DNA of 64,000 nucleotides from Nitrogeniibacter sp050293885 (GTDB lineage Bacteria; Pseudomonadota; Gammaproteobacteria; Burkholderiales; Rhodocyclaceae): assembly GCA_050293885.1 (NCBI GenBank), contig JBNKNO010000012.1, positions 1 through 64,000 on the forward strand. Reading direction: 5' to 3'. This document shows, piece after piece, positions 1-7,689 of this stretch. The stretch's first letter is position 1; each line of letters begins with the position of its first letter. Position numbers and translations under genes: made by a program. The notes under the pieces were generated by a model. It worked only from the letters and a program-made list of their open reading frames with translations. It was not told the origin of the DNA and made no database searches.

Positions 1-860
1 TTGACCACCAGACCGAGCATCAACAGTGCGCCACCGACAAAGTGGATGGGGCGGAGCGCTTCGTCGTAAATCGCCCAGCCCGCCGTGAGACCGACCAGCG
101 GCACCAGCAGCGCGAACGGCGACACCTGATTGGCCGGATAGCGCGACAGCAGACGGCTCCACAAACCGTAGCCCAGCAAAGTAGCCACCCAGGCCAGATA
201 GGCCACCGCGCCCGCCGACCGCAGGCTGAAGCCGGCCAGTGCCGCGGCGATCGCATCCGGCCCTTCGATCATCAGCGACAGCGCCAGAAACGGCAGTGGC
301 GGCACCAGGCTGGACCACACCACGAAGCCGAGCATGTTTACCGGCCCATGCTTGGCCAGCGAACGATTGACGATGTTGCCCGCCGCCCAGCTGGCGGCCC
401 CCGCCACCGTCAGCAGGAAACCGCCGAGCGGCATCGACACCCCATGGGTGGTACCGATCAGCACCAAGCCGATCGCCGCCAGCAGCAGCCCGAGCAACTG
501 GCTCGGACGCCAGCGCTCCTTGAGCCACAGGGCCGCGAAAATCATCGTAAAAAAGGCCTGCGACTGCAGCACCAGCGAGGCCAGACCGGAGGGCATGCCG
601 ATGTGGATGGCGGTAAACAGGCAGGCAAACTGTCCGACGGCGATGGTCAAACCGTAGCTGAGGTAGAGCCGAAGCGGCAGGCGTGGCGCGCGCACGAACA
701 ACAACGCCGGCAGCGCCGCCGCGGTGAAGCGCAGGGCGCCGAGCAGCAGCGGCGGCACCTCGCTCACGCCGGCCTTGATGACGACGAAGTTGATGCCCCA
801 CACCACCACGACCACCATCGCCAGCAGCACGTCGACCGGCCGCATCGATGGCGTGCTCAT
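1..860 (-). CDS. EamA-family (DMT) transporter, 3' end outside the window
   Basis: Reading leftward from an ATG at 860, the product starts MSTPSMRPVDVLLAMVVVVV and runs as alternating hydrophobic helices to the window edge. It looks like a ten-helix drug/metabolite exporter with two EamA repeats; about 286 residues are visible and the stop codon lies off the window. Typical EamA features are seen: a WGINFV turn after helix 1 and a second repeat beginning near GGFLLTVAGAASWAAGN. The start overlaps the stop of the upstream LysE-family gene as ATGA, so the two are very likely co-translated. The substrate cannot be told; amino acids or other metabolites are usual for this family, and the LysE partner fits amino-acid efflux. 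Confidence 0.85.
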   Translation of the reverse strand, partial: MSTPSMRPVDVLLAMVVVVVWGINFVVIKAGVSEVPPLLLGALRFTAAALPALLFVRAPRLPLRLYLSYGLTIAVGQFACLFTAIHIGMPSGLASLVLQSQAFFTMIFAALWLKERWRPSQLLGLLLAAIGLVLIGTTHGVSMPLGGFLLTVAGAASWAAGNIVNRSLAKHGPVNMLGFVVWSSLVPPLPFLALSLMIEGPDAIAAALAGFSLRSAGAVAYLAWVATLLGYGLWSRLLSRYPANQVSPFALLVPLVGLTAGWAIYDEALRPIHFVGGALLMLGLVV

Positions 861-1474
861 GAGCGGGTGGCGAGGTAGGCGCCGGCCCCCACCATGATCG
901 ACCCGGCGCCCCGGTTCAGTCGCCGGACCGCTCGCCGCGACCGGAACAGCCGTCGCGCACGCGAGGCGCCGACGGCAATCGCCATCAGGCCGAGCATGAG
1001 CCCCACCAGCGTCAGCGCTGCCGCCAACACGATGTCGCGACCGGACAACGCGCTCAAATCCATGAAGGTGGGCAGAAAGGCCATGTAGAAAAGGATCACC
1101 TTCGGGTTGGCGGCGGAGATGAGGAATCCCTGGGCGAATCCCGCCGCATGGCGGGTCGGTGCGATGCCGTTCTCGAACATGCCCTCGGCAACCGGCGCGC
1201 GCCACAGGCGAACGCCCAAGTAGACAAGATAACCGGCGCCAAGCCAGCGAATGGCGGTAAACAAGCCACCCCACTGATGCGCGATGGCGGCCAGTCCAAG
1301 GCAGGCGAACACCAGGTAGAGGATGTCGCTGATCACCATGCCCAGCGCCAAGGCCGTGCACGCACGCGCGCCCCCGGTGAGCGCCCGGGCCAACACCGCA
1401 AACACGCCCGGCCCGGGGGTGACGCCGAATACCACGATGGCGATGAAGAAGCTCAGCGCACTCTCCGGGCTCAT
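857..1474 (-). CDS. LysE/RhtB-family amino-acid exporter
   Basis: The 205-residue product has the length and six-helix pattern of LysE/RhtB exporters. The conserved N-terminal G-V-T-P-G-P motif is visible as FGVTPGPGVF (residues ~17-26), and a central NPKVILFYMAFLP stretch is a hallmark of the family. These inner-membrane proteins export amino acids such as homoserine, threonine, leucine or lysine; which one here is unknown. A good ribosome site (AAGGGAG) lies just upstream of the ATG at 1474. The stop overlaps the start of the EamA gene by four bases, which suggests a two-gene efflux operon. Confidence 0.9.
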   Translation of the reverse strand: MSPESALSFFIAIVVFGVTPGPGVFAVLARALTGGARACTALALGMVISDILYLVFACLGLAAIAHQWGGLFTAIRWLGAGYLVYLGVRLWRAPVAEGMFENGIAPTRHAAGFAQGFLISAANPKVILFYMAFLPTFMDLSALSGRDIVLAAALTLVGLMLGLMAIAVGASRARRLFRSRRAVRRLNRGAGSIMVGAGAYLATRS

Positions 1475-1579
1475 GCCCCACTCCCTTGTGCAGATGACGC
1501 CGAGATTAAACGGTCAGCGGCCGGTTGGCGACCAGAGCCAGATCACCTCAATACGACCAGTCCACCTGGCCGACCCGGC

Positions 1580-1825
1580 TCAACGACACTGCAGTTGCCC
1601 CGAGCCGGTCACCACCACACATTGCAGCGCCGCGCACTGGCAGTTGCGCAGCAAACTGCCCCCCGCCACACCGCCCAGCGGCAGACCCGCCGAGCACACG
1701 CACTCGCGGGGTGCGAGATTGGACTGGGCATGCGCCTCGTCATTCGTACGCGTGCCCCCGAACACCCAACCGGCACCACCGACCACCAAAAGAACACCTG
1801 TTAGCACGACCGTCGCCTTACGCAT
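1580..1825 (-). CDS. Small Cys-rich exported or membrane-anchored protein, unknown function
   Basis: 81 residues. The N-terminus (MRKATVVLTGVLLVVGGAGW) is a signal peptide or single membrane anchor. The remainder is short and carries five cysteines, including CVCSAG and NCQCAALQC, a spacing that could hold disulfides or a metal. A strong ribosome site (AAGAGGAGCAAATC before ATG at 1825) supports translation despite the small size. It stands alone between the LysE gene and the divergent bicupin. I do not recognise a family. Confidence 0.6.
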   Translation of the reverse strand: MRKATVVLTGVLLVVGGAGWVFGGTRTNDEAHAQSNLAPRECVCSAGLPLGGVAGGSLLRNCQCAALQCVVVTGSGQLQCR

Positions 1826-1971
1826 GATTTGCTCCTCTTGCGGGTTGAACGGTTTCAGCCTAGGCGGTCAAATCCCTTTGGGTAAAGGCGCAAGATGTCA
1901 CAGATGTAAGCAGCGAACGCGCTTAGGGTCTACGTCTACATCACGCCCGCGATGCGACACGAGGTAGCAAC

Positions 1972-2706
1972 ATGTCAGAGCCCAGTTCCGCACATCAGGC
2001 GCACGCGCGCATGCCCGCCGACGCTGCCCCCCCACCGCAAGCGCTCAACATGGATTTCTCGCGCCGGGTGGTGATCCACACCGCCGATCTCGACTGGCAA
2101 CCCAGCCCGGCCGCCGGCGTCTGGCGCAAGCCGCTTGCGCGCGAATTCGCCGAGCACGGCCACGCCACCAGCGTGGTGCGCTACGACCCGGGCTCACACT
2201 TCAAGGCGCACGAGCACCCCCGTGGCGAAGAGATTCTGGTGCTCGACGGCACGTTCTCCGACGAGCACGGTGACTTCGGCGCGGGCAGCTATTTCCGCAA
2301 CCCGCCAGGCAGCCGCCATGCCCCCTTCAGCGTCGACGGCTGCACGCTGTTCGTAAAGCTGCACCAGTTCGACCCCAAGGACACCACCCAACTGCGCATC
2401 GACACTCAGGCCGACGAATGGCTTCCCGGTCAGGGCGGGCTGGAAGTCATGGCCCTGCACACCTTCGAGTCCGAACACGTGACGCTGGTGCGCTGGCCGG
2501 CCGGCGAGCATTTCGTTCGCCATCGGCACTGGGGCGGTGAGGAAATGTTCGTGCTCTCGGGCGAGCTGATCGACGAATTCGGCCGCTACCCGGCAGGCAC
2601 CTGGGTACGCAGCCCCGACGGCAGCACCCATCACCCGCGCGCCGAGGTCGATACGCTCATCTGGTTGAAAGTCGGCCATCTGCCGAGCGACACGCCACAG
2701 CGCTGA
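1972..2706 (+). CDS. Bicupin protein with two ChrR-like cupin domains
   Basis: 244 residues containing two tandem copies of a ChrR-type cupin. The first is around residues 45-135 (metal-binding pattern H-x-H…E in FKAHEHPRGEEILVL) and the second around 150-235 (RHRHWGGEEMFVLSG). Histidines and glutamates of both sites are intact, so each could bind Zn, Fe or Mn. ChrR-like cupins act either as zinc anti-sigma factors or as small oxygenases/isomerases. There is no N-terminal zinc anti-sigma domain and no adjacent sigma-factor gene, so an enzymatic or storage role is as likely as regulation. An internal ATG at 2050 is an alternative start that would remove a low-complexity N-terminus. Confidence 0.8.
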   Translation: MSEPSSAHQAHARMPADAAPPPQALNMDFSRRVVIHTADLDWQPSPAAGVWRKPLAREFAEHGHATSVVRYDPGSHFKAHEHPRGEEILVLDGTFSDEHGDFGAGSYFRNPPGSRHAPFSVDGCTLFVKLHQFDPKDTTQLRIDTQADEWLPGQGGLEVMALHTFESEHVTLVRWPAGEHFVRHRHWGGEEMFVLSGELIDEFGRYPAGTWVRSPDGSTHHPRAEVDTLIWLKVGHLPSDTPQR

Positions 2707-2726
2707 GTTGCGCCGCCCCCCAAAAG

Positions 2727-3020
2727 AAAAACCCCGGCACGCGGCCTAATGTCGTTCAGGTAAGCACATCGGACTCCTCCCCCTTCAAGGGGGAGATTGG
2801 GAGGGGGATGGGGTTTTCGAGGCATTGATTGAAACCCATCCCCACCCCAGCCCGTCCAGGGCTGGATTTGCACAGCCATCCCGTTCGACGGGCGCGAAGC
2901 AATGCTTCGCGAATTCCCCGTCTCACCCCCTTGAAGGGGAGGGAGCGTACCGTACGCGCATCGGAAGGGGTCTATTGCGCCTTAACTGAACAGCATTACG
3001 GCGCGCGGCCGGGGGTTTTT
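2727..3020. repeat. MITE-like non-coding inverted-repeat element; also a bidirectional terminator
   Basis: About 294 bp bounded by imperfect inverted repeats of about 38-40 bp. The left arm (2727-2764) starts AAAAACCCCGGC and carries TAATGTCGTTCAG. The right arm (2982-3020), read in reverse, starts AAAAACCCCCGGC and carries TAATGCTGTTCAG. Inside are smaller self-complementary blocks: CCCCCTTCAAGGGGG near 2778, its relative CCCCCTTGAAGGGG near 2929, and GCGAAGCAATGCTTCGC near 2899. No open frame fills it. It lies exactly between two convergent genes, and the outer arms end in T-runs on both strands, so it can also serve as a terminator. It resembles dispersed palindromic repeats of betaproteobacteria; copy number cannot be judged from one window. 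Confidence 0.65.
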
Positions 3021-3039
3021 CATGCAGTCACGACGCGGC

Positions 3040-3999
3040 CTACACCGCCAGCCCCGCCGTCTCCTCCAGCCCGAGCATGATGTTCATGCACTGAATGGCG
3101 GCGCCCGAGGCGCCTTTGCCGAGGTTGTCGAAGCGCGCGGCGACGAGGATCTGCTCGTCGTGGCCGAAGGCGAAGATCTCCGCCCGGTTGGTGTCGTTGC
3201 ACGCCGTCGCCGGCAGGAAGCCATTGTCGAGCACCGGCGCCGGATCGGCCGGCATCACCTGCACGAAAGTCTCGCCGGCGTAGTACTCGCCATAGAAGTG
3301 CTGGACATCTTTCGCGGCCACCGCGCGCGCCAGCAGGCGCGGCAGCAGCGGCACCGCCACCACCATGCCCTGGGCGAAGTTGCCGACGATGGGCGTGAAC
3401 AACGGCTTGTGGGCAAGCCGGGTCATGGCCTGCATTTCGGGCAGATGCTTGTGGGCGAGGCCCAGCGCGTAGAAGCGCGGACTCTTCATGGCGTCGCCCA
3501 GTTCGCCGGCGTCCTCGTAGCTGGCGATCATCTCCTTGCCACCGCCGCTGTAGCCGGTGATGGAATAGGTACTGGCCGGGTAGTCGGCAGGCACGATGCC
3601 GGCGGCCACCAGCGGATGCATGAGCATGATGAAGCCACTGGCGTGGCAACCGGGGACGGCGACCTTCTGCGCGTTGCGCACTCGCTCACGCTGACCGGCG
3701 TTGAGTTCCGGCAAGCCATACACCCAGTCGGGATGGGTGCGATGGGCGGTGCTGGCATCGAGAAAGCGGGTACGGGTGTTGCCCGGCGCGAGCAGCGACA
3801 CCGACTCCTTCGAGGCAGCATCGGGCAGGCACAGGAAAACCACATCGGCGGCGTTGATGTACTCGGCCTTGACCGCCGGATCCTTGCGCTGGTCTTCGGG
3901 GATGGAGAGGATCTCGATCTCGTCGCGCCCGCTCAGACGCTCGTCGATCTTGAGTCCGGTGGTGCCGTGACGGCCATCGATGAATACCTTGTAAGTCAT
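3040..3999 (-). CDS. argC: N-acetyl-gamma-glutamyl-phosphate reductase (short type)
   Basis: 319 residues. It catalyses the NADPH-dependent reduction of N-acetylglutamyl phosphate to the semialdehyde, the third step of arginine synthesis, in the cytosol. The N-terminal nucleotide fold begins VFIDGRHGTTGLKI (the G-x-x-G-x-x-G-type loop). The active-site cysteine is Cys118 in VAVPGCHASG, and the family stretch SITGYSGGGK follows. The length and HGTTG loop fit the ~310-residue class rather than the ~345-residue one. GGAG precedes the ATG at 3999. The gene is monocistronic here, converging on the bicupin across the inverted-repeat element. Confidence 0.95.
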   Translation of the reverse strand: MTYKVFIDGRHGTTGLKIDERLSGRDEIEILSIPEDQRKDPAVKAEYINAADVVFLCLPDAASKESVSLLAPGNTRTRFLDASTAHRTHPDWVYGLPELNAGQRERVRNAQKVAVPGCHASGFIMLMHPLVAAGIVPADYPASTYSITGYSGGGKEMIASYEDAGELGDAMKSPRFYALGLAHKHLPEMQAMTRLAHKPLFTPIVGNFAQGMVVAVPLLPRLLARAVAAKDVQHFYGEYYAGETFVQVMPADPAPVLDNGFLPATACNDTNRAEIFAFGHDEQILVAARFDNLGKGASGAAIQCMNIMLGLEETAGLAV

Positions 4000-4055
4000 G
4001 CTGCGGCTCCGCTGCGTGTTCCTTCAAGCGCTCATTCTATATCGGCGCGCCTGCC

Positions 4056-4559
4056 TCACGGCACCACGTACAGCCGATAGATATGGGGCAACCCCTTGCG
4101 CAGCAAGATCTTGCCGGCAACCACCCGCGCCGGATCACGGGTGAACACCTGAACGGTCGGTGACGGCTTGGCGATGAGCAAGTCGGTATCGCAGCGGACG
4201 ACCCCGCCGGCCATCTGCGCCGTCGCACACTTGCTCAACCACGCCGGGCCCGGAATACGGGACGACGGTTTGGGTGCGGGCCGCGCCGCAGGCACGGGCT
4301 TGGGCGCCGGGGCCGGCGCTTCCACCGCTTTGGGCTTGCTGCGCACGGCCGGCTTGGGCGGCTCTTCCTCAGGGGGTGGCGGCGCCTCCTCGGGCGCCGG
4401 TGCAGGCGCAGGCTCGGCTTGGACTTCCGGCGGTGGCGCCTGATCGCCGCCGCGCACCGAGTCAACCGCCTGTTTGATCGACGCGCAGCCACTCACGGCC
4501 ATCATGAAAAAGCCGGCGATCAGGAGCACACGAGCAGAAATGGGGTGTGGGGATGTCAT
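4056..4559 (-). CDS. Pro/Ala-rich lipoprotein of unknown function
   Basis: 167 residues. The N-terminus has a lipoprotein signal with lipobox AVSGC (Cys about residue 25), so it is probably lipid-anchored. A linker of about 70 residues dominated by Pro, Ala and Glu follows (PAPAPEEAPPPPEEEPPKP is typical), which should reach across the periplasm. A compact ~65-residue C-terminal part contains one Cys pair (KCATAQ and RCDTD) that could form a disulfide. There is no recognised domain. It lies upstream of argC on the same strand with a ~56-bp gap. Confidence 0.65.
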   Translation of the reverse strand: MTSPHPISARVLLIAGFFMMAVSGCASIKQAVDSVRGGDQAPPPEVQAEPAPAPAPEEAPPPPEEEPPKPAVRSKPKAVEAPAPAPKPVPAARPAPKPSSRIPGPAWLSKCATAQMAGGVVRCDTDLLIAKPSPTVQVFTRDPARVVAGKILLRKGLPHIYRLYVVP

Positions 4560-4619
4560 CTCGATCTGTGTTGTGATTTATGTTTCTTACTGTTACGGCA
4601 CCGATGCCGGCGTATTGAG

Positions 4620-5558
4620 TCAGCCATCGAACTTCGCGGGATCTTGCTGGCTGGCCATCTCCTGCCCGGTGGCGACGCGGCGCACCCACTGGGCGAACAA
4701 GGCCACTTCGTCACGCAGCGCGCCCGGTGCAGGCACCAGCCAGACACTGCGCCCGGCGACCGATCGCCGGTCGCACCCGACCGTCACCAGCCGGCCCTCG
4801 TTGAACAGCGGCGCGAGCATCTCTTCGCGCCCGATCGCCAGGCCCTGACCCGACATGGCGGCAGAGATGACCTGATCATAATGCGAAAAGCGCAGGCGCG
4901 AACGCGGTTCGATGTGCTCCAGCCCCTCCGCCGCCAGCCAGGCCGACCACGCCAGCCACGGATAGCCCGCGCCGTCGAAATCGATCAACACCTGATCGGG
5001 CAGCGACGTCTTGTCGAGCACCAGCCCGCGGCCCACCGACGGGTGCGCCACCGGCACCAGCGTATCGCCAAACAACCGCCAACTGCCGGGCGGCGCATCG
5101 CGATCGACGCAGTAGCGCAAGGCCAGATCAAGGTCTTCGTGCGCCAGATCGACCACGCGATTGGTGGTCGAGATGCGCACATCGATTTCCGGGTGCGTGG
5201 CCTGAAAGTCCGTCAACTGCGGCACCAGCCAGAGCGCGGAGATGCCCACGCTGGCGGTGATATTGACCGTCGGCCGCAAGGGCGTGCGCAAACGCGCCAC
5301 CAGCCGCCCGTATTCGCTCAGCCACACTTCCGCCCGCTCGGCCAGGCGGGTGCCCGCCTCGGTGAGCGCAAGGCTGCGCGTGCCGCGCACGAAAAGCCTC
5401 ACGCCCAGTGCCGACTCAAGCGTTTGCACTTGCCGCGAAATGGCCGACTGGCTCAGACACAATTCCTCGGCCGCCGCTGTGAACGACAGATGGCGCGCCG
5501 CACAAACAAATCCGCGCAGCGGGTCGAGGGGCGGCAGGCGAAGCAGGGCACTATCCAT
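4620..5558 (-). CDS. LysR-family regulator (GcvA-like)
   Basis: 312 residues from the ATG at 5558, giving MDSALLRLPPLDPLRGFVCA; a longer in-frame reading exists but adds no domain. The winged helix-turn-helix covers residues ~10-70, with AAEELCLSQSAISRQVQTLE as recognition region. A type-2 periplasmic-binding-like effector domain covers ~95-300. The PPLDPLRGF start is typical of the GcvA/AmpR branch. It is divergent from the DUF2917 gene, and the spacer between them holds a candidate operator. The ligand is unknown. Confidence 0.9.
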   Translation of the reverse strand: MDSALLRLPPLDPLRGFVCAARHLSFTAAAEELCLSQSAISRQVQTLESALGVRLFVRGTRSLALTEAGTRLAERAEVWLSEYGRLVARLRTPLRPTVNITASVGISALWLVPQLTDFQATHPEIDVRISTTNRVVDLAHEDLDLALRYCVDRDAPPGSWRLFGDTLVPVAHPSVGRGLVLDKTSLPDQVLIDFDGAGYPWLAWSAWLAAEGLEHIEPRSRLRFSHYDQVISAAMSGQGLAIGREEMLAPLFNEGRLVTVGCDRRSVAGRSVWLVPAPGALRDEVALFAQWVRRVATGQEMASQQDPAKFDG

Positions 5559-5566
5559 GCAATAAA

Positions 5567-5578
5567 CGCATCCATGCG
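5567..5578. promoter_or_regulatory. Palindrome in the LysR/DUF2917 spacer, candidate operator
   Basis: CGCATCCATGCG is a perfect 5-2-5 inverted repeat located 9 bp upstream of the LysR start and about 100 bp upstream of the DUF2917 start. LysR proteins usually bind dyads in the spacer shared with a divergent target. It is short and could be chance. Confidence 0.3.
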
Positions 5579-5674
5579 ATGAAAACAAACCGTTTGTGAG
5601 CAGCCTAGACCGTGTCGATACTGACAGCAAGCCGACAACGCATTGGCGCGCTGTCCACCGCAGGAGAACGCATC

Positions 5675-6034
5675 ATGAATACGACAACACGGACCACCCT
5701 TTCACTTTCCGCCGGTCGCCCCTTGCTGCTCAAACATGTCGCCGGCGCGCAGCTCTCCGCACTGTCGGGCTGCGTGTGGATCACGCAATACGGGCTGGCG
5801 CAGGACATCGTGCTGTCACCGGGTCAGCATGCGGTGCTCACGCTGCCGACAGCGACGGTGCTGTCCTCGACCCATGGCGCCCGGCTTGCGCTGACGAGCC
5901 CGGCGCAACCGCCGGCACGTGCGCCGTGGTGGCGTCGACTGCTCGGCTACGTCGATCCGCGCTGGAGCAGTGCGGTCGGCCGCCACCTCTGCCGCCGCCT
6001 GACGATCGCACCGACGGATGCGGATCACGCATAG
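5675..6034 (+). CDS. DUF2917 domain protein
   Basis: 119 residues from the ATG at 5675, chosen because CAGGAGAACGC is directly upstream. The central part (residues ~15-75: hydrophobic strands with GCVWIT and LSPGQHAVL) matches the DUF2917 pattern, a small cupin-like beta fold seen in proteobacteria next to LysR regulators. The C-terminal tail is basic (PWWRRLLGYVDPRW). Biochemical function is unknown. It is probably controlled by the divergent LysR protein. Confidence 0.75.
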   Translation: MNTTTRTTLSLSAGRPLLLKHVAGAQLSALSGCVWITQYGLAQDIVLSPGQHAVLTLPTATVLSSTHGARLALTSPAQPPARAPWWRRLLGYVDPRWSSAVGRHLCRRLTIAPTDADHA

Positions 6035-6100
6035 ACTACGCCGGCGCCTGTGCCATACTGAGCATGCCGCCCTGCGCGACATTTGCTTCCTGGAGTGAGC

Positions 6101-6982
6101 ATGTTCGGACCCGGCTTTTCCGACCGCCAGATCGACACTGACGGCGCCCGCATCCACCTGACACAGGGCGGCTCGGGCCCGCCGCTGCTGTTGCTGCACG
6201 GCTACCCGCAAACGCACGCCATGTGGCATCGGGTCGCCCCCGCGCTGGCCGCGCGCTTTCATGTCATCTGCCCCGATCTGCGCGGCTATGGCGACAGCAG
6301 CAAACCGCCAGGGGAAGCCGATCACGCCAACTACGCCAAACGCGCGATGGCGCAGGACATGATCGAGGTGATGGCGGCGCTCGGCTACCCGCGCTTTGCG
6401 CTCGCCGGCCACGATCGCGGCGCGCGCGTGGCGCACCGGCTGGCGCTCGATCACCCGGCGGCGGTGAGTCAGCTGTGCGTGATGGACATCGCGCCCACGC
6501 TGCACATGTTCCAGCACACCGATCAGGCTTTCGCCACCGGCTACTACCACTGGTTCTTCCTGATCCAGCCCGGCGGCCTGCCCGAACACCTGATCGGCGC
6601 CGACCCGGGCTATTTCCTGCGTGAAAAGCTGCGCCGCTGGGCCGCGCCGGACGCACAGTTCGACGACGCGGCGATGGCCGAGTACCTGCGCTGCTTCTCC
6701 CACCCCGCCGCCATCCATGCCAGTTGCGAGGACTATCGCGCCGCCGCCGGCATCGATCTGGTGCACGACCGCGCCAGCCGCGACCAGCGCATCACTTGCC
6801 CGCTGCTGGTGCTCTGGGGCGATCGGGGCTTCGTGCATCGCAGCTACGACGTGCTGGCGGTATGGCGCGACTATGCCACCAACGTGCGCGGCCACAGCGT
6901 CGGCAGCGGCCATTTCCTGCCGGAAGAGACCCCGGACGAAGTCATCGGCGCACTCGACGCGTTTTTCGAGGCCGCCCCATGA
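6101..6982 (+). CDS. Alpha/beta hydrolase of the fluoroacetate dehalogenase type
   Basis: 293 residues from the ATG at 6101 (GGAGTGAGC just upstream). Family residues of haloacetate dehalogenases are all present: nucleophile Asp105 in GHDRGAR, carboxylate-binding Arg106 and Arg109, acid Asp129, halide-pocket His150-Trp151 in YYHWFF, Tyr212 in EDYRAAAG, and catalytic His271 in GSGHF. The oxyanion region HGYPQTHAMW and DLRGYGDSSKP complete the pattern. Such enzymes hydrolyse 2-haloacetates, including fluoroacetate, to glycolate; the substrate here is inferred. The stop overlaps the next gene's start as ATGA, so the two are translationally coupled. Confidence 0.88.
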   Translation: MFGPGFSDRQIDTDGARIHLTQGGSGPPLLLLHGYPQTHAMWHRVAPALAARFHVICPDLRGYGDSSKPPGEADHANYAKRAMAQDMIEVMAALGYPRFALAGHDRGARVAHRLALDHPAAVSQLCVMDIAPTLHMFQHTDQAFATGYYHWFFLIQPGGLPEHLIGADPGYFLREKLRRWAAPDAQFDDAAMAEYLRCFSHPAAIHASCEDYRAAAGIDLVHDRASRDQRITCPLLVLWGDRGFVHRSYDVLAVWRDYATNVRGHSVGSGHFLPEETPDEVIGALDAFFEAAP

Positions 6983-7587
6983 CGACGCCCCGCCCGATCA
7001 CGCTGTGGTACGAGTTCGCCAGCTCATACTCCTACCTCGCCGTGATGCGTGCACAAGCGGCCGCCGATGACGCGGGCGTACCACTGCAGTGGCGTCCGTT
7101 CCTGCTCGGGCCGGTGTTTCTCAGCCTCGGGTGGAACGATTCGCCGTTCAACATCTACCCGCCCAAGGGCCGCTACATGTGGCGCGACATGGAGCGCCTG
7201 TGCGCGCGCTACGGTTTCCCCTTCCGTCTGCCCAGCCAGTTTCCGCGCAACGGCCTGCTGGCCGCGCGCGTTGCCCGGCTGGGGCAGGAAGAAGCGTGGA
7301 TCGGCCCGTTCTCGCGCGCCGTGCTCACCGCCAACTTCGGCGAAGACCGCGATATCGGTCAGACCGACGTGATCGCCGACATCCTGAACGCACTCGAGCT
7401 CGATGCCGACGCCCTGCTGGCGAGCGCCAACGCCGACGACAACAAGCAGGCGCTGCGCACGCAAACCGAGCAAGCCACCGCGCTCGGGCTATTCGGCGCA
7501 CCCAGCTTCGTGGTCGGCGACGAACTGTTCTGGGGCAACGACCGCCTCGAAGACGCGCTCGCCTGGGCCACCACGGCGCACGACTGA
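6979..7587 (+). CDS. 2-hydroxychromene-2-carboxylate isomerase-like protein (DsbA/kappa-GST fold)
   Basis: 202 residues. The N-terminal strand and turn ITLWYEFASSYSYLAVMRA has the Ser-containing glutathione-contact position of HCCA isomerases in place of the CxxC of DsbA. An inserted helical region follows, and the thioredoxin cis-Pro loop is visible as LFGAPSFVVGDELFWG. Characterised members isomerise hydroxychromene carboxylate in naphthalene breakdown with GSH, but the family is used more widely in detoxification. It overlaps the dehalogenase stop by four bases. No other aromatic-degradation gene is near, so naphthalene metabolism is not supported. Confidence 0.85.
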   Translation: MTTPRPITLWYEFASSYSYLAVMRAQAAADDAGVPLQWRPFLLGPVFLSLGWNDSPFNIYPPKGRYMWRDMERLCARYGFPFRLPSQFPRNGLLAARVARLGQEEAWIGPFSRAVLTANFGEDRDIGQTDVIADILNALELDADALLASANADDNKQALRTQTEQATALGLFGAPSFVVGDELFWGNDRLEDALAWATTAHD

Positions 7588-7689
7588 CGCGTCGCCGTCG
7601 ACACCGCGTGCCTGCCGGGTCGACGCCCCCCGGCATTCGTGCTGAAATTCGTCGGTACGCAATTCGCCGTGCGCCCACCGGCCAACGCC

